Assembly (NCBI GenBank): GCA_036172665.1
Contig: CM069876.1
Span: 45,167,001-45,231,000, forward strand
DNA: 64,000 nucleotides
Source of the DNA: Prosopocoilus inquinatus
Lineage: Eukaryota > Arthropoda > Insecta > Coleoptera > Lucanidae
Reading direction: 5' to 3'
Shown: one piece after another, positions 24,253 to 36,000 of the stretch
How positions within the stretch are numbered: position 1 is the first letter of the stretch
How the letters are laid out: each line of letters starts with the position of its first letter
Notes under the pieces: model-generated
What the model was told of the DNA's origin: nothing
What the model saw: only the letters and a program-made list of their open reading frames with translations
Database searches by the model: none
Translations under genes and position numbers: made by a program

Positions 24253-25475
24253 GTTGCCAGATTGGTCGAAATTTCGCCATTTTTGGGCTGTTTGCAAGTC
24301 TTTTGGCGTAGGAAAAATCGATTTTTTTGGCGATTGGCGTAAAGTTTGCGTTACTTTTTGTTTTTACAATTTCTTTTTAAAACATGAATTAAAAAAAAAG
24401 TTTAACTAGGCATGCAAACTGTAGGATACAAGCTTTCTTCCATCTAGTGACTTTTTTGTTTAATAAACGTCACACAAAATGTCAATATTTTAAAAGTGAC
24501 GTTTGTAAATTTCAAAATTGAAGTCTTTTTTTCTGAAGTTGAAGACAAAAGAAAACAGAAAATCGCCGATTTAGGATATCAAAACTCAGAACACATAAAA
24601 AAAAAAACAGTTGAAATCTGCCAAGAAGCAGAAACAAAAGAGAAATGAAAACGACAGCATCAAAATACAAAACGTGAAGTGAACAAAAAACAAAACAAAG
24701 GAACATCGACAACACCAAGCTGAACGAAAAAAAAAATCAAAGCAAACGGTAAAAAAGTTAATAATTCGATTAGAAAAAAAATAAATAAAAAAGCATTGCA
24801 AACTGAGACACAAAACAAAATAAAAATCATGAACTATAATACAATTAAAAAAAAGAAACGAACGATGAAATACAGTGCATAAAACAAATGAACGTTGACA
24901 CAAAACAAATGAAAAACGACGAACTATACAACATCATGAAAGTATAAAGAACAGAAAGAGATTCAGATAAACAAAAACCAAATGAAACTCCTGACGTAAA
25001 ATTTAAAAAAAAGAAACTTTATAGAAAACAAAAGATAAATGTAAAAAAAACGTCAATGAATAGAAAGTGAAAAATCAAAATTGGTAAAAATAAACAAAAG
25101 TTTTTGCAAATAATAACAAACTCGTAAGAAACAAAAGACTGTACTGTACTGTAAACGGAGTGAGTGAAATTGGATTAAAAGAAAAAAAAATGCGAAAACA
25201 TGAAGAAAAAACAAAAGAATGCACAGGAAAAAAATAATTAAATAACAAAACGGCGTTTATCCGGCAAAAGTCGAGAACCTAGCACGAAACAAAAGAACAA
25301 AATTAACAAACGAACCGAATAAAAAAATGCAAAACATCAACTTTTTAAAACAAAACAAAAACAAAAAGAAGGAAAAAATAATAAAAAAAATATGAAGTGA
25401 TCAAAAAACAAAAGAAAACTCTGCTGGAAGTATTCTCGTCATAAATAGCAGAAATTCGCCCAATCTGGCAACTCT
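24253..25475. mobile_element. A-rich element bounded by inverted GTTGCCAGATTGG ends
   Basis: GTTGCCAGATTGGTCGAAAT near 24,253 is matched in reverse by GCCCAATCTGGCAAC near 25,456. Between them the plus strand is extremely A-rich with AAACAAAAGA-type words, like other islands in this window. No ORF of note. Probably non-autonomous; the boundary call rests on ~20 bp of inverted similarity. Confidence 0.45.
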
Positions 25476-25479
25476 GCTT

Positions 25480-27000
25480 CGATAGACAATAGGTTACCAT
25501 GCGGTCTGGAACCATCGCCAGACCGAAAAATCTCATAAACCAACCCGGCATATTTAAGCGAGTAAATTAGTGTTACTATAACGTTTTAAATAAATCAGTT
25601 ATTAAGTATATGGAGTTTTTAATTATAAGATAAATAAAATCGAACCCAAAATTCGTAACATTAAGTTAGAAAGATGATTTTTTTTTAATTCATTTACATG
25701 ATTGTATTATAACTTTATTTGCACATTCAAAAGTAGGGTTCCACCGCTACCGCTTATTTTAATGCAAACAAAAAGAAAAATGGCAATAAACTGTCAAACT
25801 GTTTTAGTATTTGTTTCTTTAAATTTATTTTTGGGTTCAGATGAAATTTCCATTTTTTTATTTTTTGTTTTCACTGAGGGCTAGTACTATGCGATCAATG
25901 GAATTTATAATAAGAGCAGGCTGTGGTGTTTATCGTAAGTTGGCAACACAGGCGTGCAGGTTTTAAGTGTCACAATTATGACATTTAGTTTCGAAAATAT
26001 TTGATATTCGACATAAAAATTTTTATTCTAAGAAAGGGTTTAAACCAGCATCCATACAAAATAAAATAACAAAATAAAGATTGTGTCAAGCACGAACCTA
26101 ACCTCAAATGTGACTACTGTCAACCTATTTTTGTATTTCTCATTGTATCCAACCACACAGCATAAAATAGCACCAATCGCAGCCTCCTCTAATTATGAAT
26201 TCCATTGATCAACCGGTATGTCAAATAAGGTTAGTATTTTTCTTTTACTTCAGAAAACTACCAAATTTTTCAAGAGAAATCTGTCAACCCTGGTGTGGAC
26301 AGCCAGTATAAGATAACGTAAAATTGAGGCCAAAAATGTAACTGTCAATTGGCGTGCAATGACATTTCGATTATAAAATGTCGTTCAAAATTCCCACGTT
26401 TGGAGTTGGCTTCTTTCGTAACAGATGGCGCGGTTGTTATTTTATTAAATAAGCTTTCGTAAAAGATGGCGCTTTTATTATCTTATTAAACAAATACGTA
26501 AATTATGTACGGGTTTCTACAGATACATATATTTATTAATCTATTATGTTATATTCAATTCGTTAAGTCATGGCCTGCTGGCTAAATATTTACTTATTGT
26601 GATAACACTGATTTTATTATCTGCTTCGTTTTGATTAAACATGTGTGAGTTGATTCTGGATAACCAGTAATTCAGAAAAGGACACAATAAAACAGTTGTA
26701 ACTTCGATAACATAACTTTGATTATAAAAACATTTTTTTTAATAATAAAATTCAGGACCGCTTCGTACATTATCCCGTTTACTTTTGGGACACCTGTACA
26801 TACAACGACGCGCGTAAAACGTATACCGTTGCTGGGCTACGGCTGAATAAATTCCTGCGGTATTTAACGTACAAATAAAACCTCCTGTTACACGAGCGGT
26901 AAACACACCGTTTAACTCTCAAGCGTTAATTGCTGGAAATTATTTGAAATGAACTGTCGCTGCAAAAAAATAAAAATAAATAGAAAAATAGAAAATAGGA
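25480..27000. other. gene B upstream region, nothing recognised
   Basis: AT-rich spacer between the two CUB genes. No exon, and no clear repeat apart from short inverted words. The region near 26,780 (TTTTGGGACACCTGTA) resembles the words near 17,270 in gene A. Confidence 0.4.
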
Positions 27001-27006
27001 TGACGC

Positions 27007-27013
27007 TATAAAT
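27007..27013 (+). promoter_or_regulatory. possible TATA box of CUB gene B
   Basis: TATAAAT lies 46 nt before the gene B start codon. This fits a TATA promoter with a very short leader. No transcript evidence. Confidence 0.4.
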
Positions 27014-27058
27014 TCGCATGCGTTGCAACTTTCACAGGTTTCCTCAGAAAATCAGAAA

Positions 27059-30000
27059 ATGACTCACCGGATAGTTTTGTGGACCCTTTCGCTTGCCATA
27101 ATTCTTAGTTTTTGCTTAACGAGGGTCGAGGGTGACGAGAAATACGAGGTGTCTGTTAAATCCCATCTCCGAGAAAGGCACTCCAAATGTGAGTATCGCA
27201 TGTATGCATGCATGCCCTCTATGTACATACAAAAAAAAAATAAATAAAAACTGAAAATTTAAAAATGAAGTTAACTCGTATCCGACGAAAATTGTAAGCG
27301 AAAAGTTTTTAATCTTGAACCGAACAGAATTATAAGTACAGTTTTTTTTTTTTTAAACTTGAACCGGACAGAAATGTGATGGGAACACACTCAACGTTTC
27401 GCTATAGCAAAAAAAAAAATTAAAACTGCTAAAGCGAAACGTTAAGTTTAAATAAACTTTGTACTTACAATTTTCATCGGACGAGAATCAACTTCATTTA
27501 TTGAAAGAATTATAATTGGAAAAGCACTCAACGTTTCACTATCGATTGACAGTTTCGTCAGGGGTAAAAAAAGCTATCGATCGATGGTGAAACGTTGAGT
27601 GCTTTTCCAATTATAATTCTGTCTGAGGTTAAAGATTAAAAAAAAAACTCTTTACTTGAAGATTGAAAGAAAAACGTGGTAACATTTCGGAAAGTTTTCT
27701 CTCAAATATTCTGACCAAGTCGAGTCTTCAAACTTGGACACTTGAAAGTCTGCTCCTCAAACATAAAATTATTTAAAACTAATTTTGAAGGTTTTATTTT
27801 TTTCCTTAAAAATCACACGATATTTATTTCTACTACTTTTTCTTAATTGTGCATTTAATTTTTATAGTTATCGACAGTTCGTACGCAAATAAATAAATTA
27901 GATGTATTTTTCAATAAAAAAAAAATTTCCAGTATAGGCAGACTAATGAACTCGGGAAGTTTGCGTGGTTGCCTGCACTAAAGGCGGTATGATTTTTCTT
28001 TTTTGTCAAGAAGCTTATAATCTTTTACAATTAAAACAAAACGCCTGCATTTGAGGTTAGGCATTTTCCTCATTTCTAAAGCCAGTTGACACTTGTCAGA
28101 TGAAAATTGTAGGTAAAAAGTTTATGATCTTAAACCGAACAGGATTATGATTGGAAAAGTACTCAACGTTTCACTATCGATTGATGGCTTCGTTAAGAGT
28201 GAAAAAAAGAGTGAGTAATAGTGACTCCTGACGAAGCTATCAATCGATAGTGAAACGTTGAGTGCTTTTCCAATCGTAATCCTGTCCGGTTTAAGATTGT
28301 AAACTTTTTACGTACTTATAATTTCTAAACGTTTCAAATTTTCCTGATTTCAGAAGACACATACGTACAGAATTTAGTAATTTTCTTTTTACTGAATTCC
28401 CACGTGTATCAATAGAGAAATTAATTGAATTAGCTTCAAAAATTATAAACAATTAAGTTTTAGGACATGTCCGTTTGTTTAAAAGGCAATAAATGAGATT
28501 TTTTCAGGAATGCAAGAAGCTTTACTTTAGACAACCAAATAAACAGAGACGCTTGCATAGTTGCCTGTACCGAAGGGGCGATGAATACGTGACTCAGTCA
28601 CTCAGAATATTCCTTCTTTTCGAAATTTTTAAAGCAATTACAAACTCAAACATACCTTGTACAAAAAAAAAAATAATAAAAATAAAGATTTAAAGAAAAA
28701 GTGGTCACATTTTGGAAAATAAATGAGATTTTTTTTACGACAATGAACACAGACGCTTGTATAGTTGCCTATACCGAAGGGGCGATGAATACGTCACACA
28801 GTCACTCAGAGTATTCCTTTTTTTCGAAATTTTTAAAGCAATTACAAACTCAAACATACCTTGTACAAAAAAAATAATAAAAATAAAGATTTAAAGAAAA
28901 AACATTTTGGAAAATAAATGAGATTTTTTTAGGACAACCCAATACACAGACGCTTGTATAATTGCCTACACCGAAGGAGCTACGAATATGTCTTTTTTTT
29001 GTTAAAAAGGTGTTAAATTTTTCCACAGTCACTCAGAATATTCCTTTATTTTAGAAATACTTAGAGAAATTACAAACATACCTTATACAAAATAAAAATA
29101 ATTTAATCCTTTTTTTTTGGAAATATTTAAAACAATTACAAACTCAAACATATCTTGTACAGAAAAAAAATTAAATAAAGATTTAGAGAAAAAGTGGTCA
29201 CATTTTGGAAAATAAATGAGATTTTTTTAGGACAACCCAATGAACACAGACGCTTGTATAGTTGCCTAAGTTGAAGGGGCTATGAATACGTCTTTTCTTT
29301 TGTTAAAAATGTGTTAAATTTTTTCACGACCACTCAGATTATTCCTCTTTTTAGAAATATTTAAAACAATGCAAACATACCTTATACAGAATAAAAATAA
29401 TTTATTCCTTTTTTTAGAAATATTTAAAACAACTACAAACTCAAACATACCTTGTACAGAAAAAAAAATTAAATAAAGATTTAAAGAAAAAGTGGTCACA
29501 TTTTGGAAAAAAGTGAGATTTTTTTATGTGAATACAAGAAGCTTTACTTTAGACAACGCAATGAACACAGACGCTTGTATAGTTGCCTATACCGAAGGGG
29601 CTTTGAATACGTCTTCTTTTTTTGTTAAAAATGTGTTAAATTTTTTCACAGTCACTCAGAATATTCCTTTTTTTTAGAAATATTTAAAACAATTACAAAC
29701 TCAAACACACCTTGTACAATAAATAAAAATAAAGATTTAAAGAAAAAGTGGTCACATTTTGTAAAACAGTATAAATAACAGACGTATAGAAATTACTAAT
29801 TTATTATTTTTTTTAATTCGCACATGTCTTAACGGAGAAAACTATTATTATTATTACTTTCAAAAATTAGGAAACAATTAATTTTTCAGACACGCCGCCC
29901 GTTTGTTTAAAGGACAATGAATGAGATTTTTTCAGGAATACAAGAAGCTTTAATTTACTACAAAATTTTTAAAAAAAGATAAATAACAGACTATAAAAAT

Positions 30001-33000
30001 TACTAATTTATAATTTTTTTTTTTAATTTGCACATGTCTTAATGAGGAAATTGTTGAATTACCTTCAAAAATTATAAACAATTTAATATTTAAAACATTC
30101 TTTAGTATAGGCAATCTAACGAACACAGTCGTTTGCACAGTTGCCTACCCCGAAGGCGCTGAGTAATATTTTTAAATGTGCTAAATTTTTTCACAATTCA
30201 CTCAGATTTTTTTTTGTTATATTTAAAACAATTATTATTTTTCACTACCTAAATTAATTTGACTGACTTTTCTCAGTTTTCCCGGTGAGTGAAAACATTG
30301 AATCCATTATTTTGTTTTAGTTTTTCCTTGAAGTCGTCTTAAACACGATTAAACATCTTAAATTATTCAAAACGAATTCGAATCAAGTTCACTCAAGTAA
30401 AAATTAATTCTCTTTTTGGTTTTCTGCCAATATAATTTTCACTTTTAGTTTAAAATCACGCTGATCTGTTTAAAAGACAAATTAAATGAGAATGTCTCGA
30501 AAGAAAGAAGCTTTAGTATAGGCAATCCAACTAACACACGTTTGTGTAGTTGCCTACACCGAAGGCGCTGAATATATTTTTTTTTTTGTTTAAAATATGC
30601 TAAATTTTTTCACTATTCACAATATCATTCAATCTTCTTTTTTTTAATAGTTAAAACAATTACTAGTTTCCACTATTTTCCACTTCTTCAATTAATTTGA
30701 CTGACTTTTCTATTACAGAGACAAATTCCCCGACTTTCCTCGGTTTTCCCGGTGAGAGGGAACCCTGAATTCATTTTTTCTTTTTTAGTTTTTCCTGGAA
30801 GTCGTCTTAAGCATGATTAAGTATCTTAAATTATTCAAAATTAATTCGAATCAACTTCATTTCATTCCAAGACCTTCGTAGAAATTAATTCTGTCTTTGG
30901 TTTTTCTGCAAATTTAATTTTCACTTTTAAATAAACAACATTCTTCGTCAGTTGTCGCCGTCATGTTTTCCTTTTTTTTTTGTATTTTAGAATTTTAATT
31001 TTGATACTTGATGAATAACGAACTAAGAGGAGGTCTTTCAATATTTACGCAAGTGCCCGTGAAAAACATAATAATAGTAACTTGAACATACCTTGCACAA
31101 AAAATAAATAAACATAAAAGTTTAAACAACAATTTAAGAATGTAAGTAACTTTCTAAATTCGTTCAGTTTGGAGCCTCCTTGGGATCGGTTTGGTTCGAT
31201 TTCAAAACGGTGTCTGCAACAGCACCAGCGGCCTCAGCGGCACTTGCTACACCAGAAGACAGTGTCGTGAAGTGAGTGGTGCCCCAGCGGGGAGCTGCGC
31301 CCAAAACATCGGGGTGTGTTGTGTCAGTAAGTACACCCCCTAATTTTTTAATTAATTTTAATTTAACTCGTGAACAATTGTGACAATTTTAGTCCAGTAT
31401 TCTTGCGGAAGCACATCGTCTTACAACAACACGTATTTCGTAAGCAGAAACTACCCAAGCCGACTCACAGGCAGCGCACGATGTATTTACACAATCAAGA
31501 AATGTAACCCCGATATTTGTCAAGTAAGTTTTCTTTTTTTTTTAGTAATTAAATAAAATATTTCGCAGTAACAACAATTAATTCTAAATCATACTCACGC
31601 TTTGTGTTAAGAACGACAGCACGCCACATCTCACAGTCACTTTTAATTAATAGCATGTTCGTTATCTGTACAAAGGCTGTTTTAAATGTAGTATGTCTTG
31701 AATCGCTTTCGGCACAGGCAAAGTTTTGATGGCCTCGTACAATCTATACATGTTGTCTCTTGCTTGCGTCTTGTTGATGATGACGTTCCTAATTTCGTTC
31801 CTGCACAGCTCCCTCAAGCTCGCCACGTTCCTTTCGATCAACTTCTCCACGTCTGCATCGAAACGTTCAGAAGGCTGCAGGGATTTGTGATAGTAGCAGA
31901 AATAATTCTCCTTGCAGCAGTAGTCGATTGTGAAGTACCTCAAGTAGTCTATCAACATTTCTTGGAAGTTGCTCTTAATTATCCTCCAGACCTGCACTTC
32001 GTCCACCTTGCCGCAGTAATTATAAAAAATATTCCAGGCCAAGTTGAGGCAGTTCTCGGTAAAGTCAAACATACCGATGCAAATCGAGTTCCTATTGATG
32101 ATCGGCTGCGCAATGAAGATGGCTTCAAGTTCCTCGTCGAAGCCGAAATATTTATAAACGTACCAGAAGTCGTAGTAGCAAATGCTTAAACCCGAAGCGA
32201 ATAGTAAATACAGGCACTTAACTCGGTCTTCCCGACTTACTCTCTCATTGTAGAATTTCTGGATGAGAGAAGTGATCCTGCGGCATTTCTCAATGAAAAG
32301 CAAGGCGTGTTTCGAACCGAGTATCAAATACAAACACTCCAGAAAATCCGCCGCGTTAAACTCGCAGCTGTGCATAAAATCCTCGAGCAAGTTGCTTTTG
32401 CGCGCAAGCTTGACGTGGTTTACCTTCGAGAATAAATACTTGAACATAGAAGGGTTTTCCCTCCACTTCATCGCTTCCTTCAAACACAAGAGATTATCCT
32501 CGACGTTATTGATATCACAGTGTAAAAGGACGTCTCTGGTTAAGGAAGATGCCGAAGATAAAGCCAGAAATAAAGTGCTGCTTCCTTCGTGGTCCACCGC
32601 ATTAAAATCTGTGACATAATCAAAGAGAACTTCTGCGATTCGATCGTTTTTCGTATTCAAGGCCAGCATGAACGGTGTTACTTTCGTGTTGAAACTCGTC
32701 TCGTTCACTGAAGCGTTGTAATAGAGAAGCATGCAGACGGCTTCGTAGCGTGATGCGGTAACGGCGCTGTGAAGCGGAGTGTACCCATCGAAATCCTTAG
32801 CATCGACGTCGGCCCCTCTTTGGATGAGTAACCATGCGATGGCTTCGCTGCTTCTTCTCACAGCCAGGCTGAGCGGCGACACGTTTTCCAGATTCGGGAT
32901 GGTTACATCACAGCCAGACTCTATTAGCTTTATTATCACAGCATTGTCTGCGTTGTTGAATAAACTAATGAATAAGGGGGTTTCACCTCGGTGACTTCTC

Positions 33001-36000
33001 ACGTCTTTCCTAATTAGCGGTTGCTGTAGCAGCACGTCCAGGATTTTTAAACTGTAAATTTCAGTTCATTTCAAGAGCGATCTCGAGTACAAATAAGATA
33101 GGCTTGATCTCATCTTGTTTGCTTGTGCTTGTTTAAAGCTTATACTAGCTCAGAATGAAACAAATCAATTTTTTTTTTGAATAGGTTACGGTGCCCAAAA
33201 CTAAAATTAATTCTGTTGAGCTGTGACTCTGTGACGGTCCTTTCTAGGACTCTGCTAAGGTTCCTGCGAATACGAAAAAGAAAGACGAGTTTAAAATTAG
33301 ATGAGAAGCCGCTTATCTTAAATGTCTTCGTTCAAATTCGTTAATGTAAGTAACTACTAAGTGCTTACTCTTGACAGTACACTGCGACGTGTAGAGCGGT
33401 GAAACCCCGACTGTCTGCCAAATTCAGATCTTTTCCGTCTTTCAATAACTGGACGACTCTTTTGGAGTCGCCCCCTTGAATTGCTACGTTTATGCTGTTG
33501 TTGGTGGTTGAACTGACGGGGTAATAATATGATTGTGCAGAGACCTGTGGATTTAAAACAATAAGTATCGAGGTAAAGCACGAATTTGTGGGGTTCGGGT
33601 TAGTACCAGTGGGGCCTCCGGATCGTAAGGATAAAGGATTTCGTCGTCTGATTCGGCTGAACTTTCCATGGTACAGTCAATTAACACAAAACACTTCCCA
33701 AATCTGATCCTTTAACTTCTTCTACTTCTCCGTCGGTTCAATTAGCCGTCTAGCAACTGAGGCTCTTTTAACCATGCACGATTTTATTTACCTCCGACTG
33801 ACCTCAGATAAAACGACGTACACTTTTAGGTTATGTTGGTTAGATTCTTCTTGGAACTGGACTAAACTCGGGAAAATACACTCGGAGAGAAGCATCTCCG
33901 CAAGAATACATTCTTTAAAACGTAAAAGATTATCTTTTAATAACTAATCTCTGCTTTTAACACAATTTGAAATACTTCGTCATGTCAAATGTCAATTGTG
34001 AAACACTGTTGCCAACGGCAGACACTTTGAACTGAAAATTTCGAAATGTCTCTGAATCTCGGTAAATTGGCAGACGGATAGATTAATTATAAATAATTAA
34101 TAATGGGCATGTTTTTTAATTACTCGGTCAGCTGTTTGTGCGTTCGAGCAGACAAAGAAGCGCTTTTTAATTATGTTTGATCGTTTCCTTAAGCGTTTTT
34201 TACTTGTAAAATCGAGCAAGTTCTCGAAACTATCTGAGCGCAGGTTCGAATACATTTGCCTCGAAGAATGGTGTATTAAAAAAACACACCCAGTAAGTTC
34301 ATATACAAAATGCATAAAAGCATAAAACACTCTGATAATAATTGAAACATAAAAGAATAATATTTCGGAAATATTAAGTCGAGAGAAAAAATAATAAACA
34401 ATTACAGTTTCCTGTATTTCTTTTTTCTCCAGGAATGTGTTCTCTTGCAAAGTTTTGGACTTGTCAAATCCGAAAACTTGAAAAATTATTGAAAAACTGG
34501 GTTGCGTTCAGATTTATAAGGTAAGACGCAACCTGAGCGCGTAATTATGCCTTTTTTCAAATATGTCTTGCGTCTCGGTCATCTGTTCAAAGAGGTTTTG
34601 TGTTTACATCGTTGCCATGGCAACGGGCGAACTTTTCTCATGTCACTATTTGAATAGGACGTGAAAGTTCGCTTGTTACCAGTGCAATGATATAAACACA
34701 AGACTTCTTGCAAAATATGAAGAAGACGCAAGATATTTCAATCACTGTGAGTGAGAAAGATACGATTACACGCCCAGGTTGCACTCTACCACTGACTCTA
34801 CCTTATAAATCTAAGGGCAACCCTGTAACTCGTATTTAAATTTAAACAGTACCATTTTGTAGAAGAAAAACTTACAGGCAACTGTAATTGTCTATGATTT
34901 TCTTTTTCTTTCTATTGGGTTGCGTTCAAAAATTGTAACAGGAGTAGAGTTGGGTGTTTGAAAATACAGAGATTCAAAGAAAAGAATGAACGCGTTCAGG
35001 GACGCTCAGCGGCTGAGTTGCTTACTCGGCAATCGTTCGTGATTGGCTCACATTAAGTTAATAGCCAATCACAAACGACTTCTGCGTAAGTAACTCAGCC
35101 GCTGAACGTCCCTGAACGCGCCCAATATCTGTTTGGATCACGATTTTGTGAGCGATAGAAAACACCCTCAATTGTGAATAGAATATGAAACAGTCCGAAG
35201 TGATTCTTCGCTTTTCTGTTTCATATTCTATCTGCGATCTTTAAGTAAATCCTCAGATTTAAACGAATAAACTCATGTATATTGAGACTGAGAAGTTAAA
35301 ATTGCTCGACTCTGCTCTAATTCTGCTCCAAGTAAACTTCCTGAACGCAGCCCTTGGGCCTTGGGTACGTTCATAAAGTACAAACCGTTCACGAATTAAA
35401 TATAATTATAGAAATTAGCGTAATTCAACCTCATATGTGATAATTTATGATGAAGAAGGGTCCAGGAATAAGTTCCCTTTGTAAAAAAAATTGAATGTCC
35501 ACTCATGGCGGACAAAATAAATTCTTAAAATTATTCTAATTTGGGAAGTGAATTATTGGGTAGCTTAAACGCTTGCTAATGTGTATTGTGTGTTGCATAA
35601 CCAACCGGAATAACATTAAAATTTCAAAGCAAATTATTTTGTTGTTAATAATAGCATAATATGATGTTAATTTCGTGTTAAAAGTGTGTTGTCTAAACTT
35701 TCTAAACACTATTTTAAAAAATATTTTCAAATAAATCGAAAAATGTCAAATTAGTTACACATTTTTCTTAGTTTTTTCCATAGTGTGAAAATGATTTATT
35801 AGAAAGACTAGAATTATTTAACTGAATAGGTGACAGAAAATATTTTGAATAAGTACTTGTTATCAAATAGTAAAAGTAGACATTTAATTGAGAAATAGGA
35901 TCAAAATTGGAAGAATTTCATTTCCCGTTTTTCTTTTCTTTTTGTTTTAATTTAACTGTATTTTTGATGTTTAAGGGGACCCACTTGTCAGTTGAAAACA

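Noticed and set aside
28430..30600. CRISPR-like spacing of repeats
   Set aside because: Units are 200-450 bp, diverged and hairpin-bearing, in a eukaryotic intron; not short direct repeats with unique spacers.
31698..32994. Plus-strand ORFs up to 163 codons
   Set aside because: Antisense shadows of the ankyrin/SOCS-box last exon.
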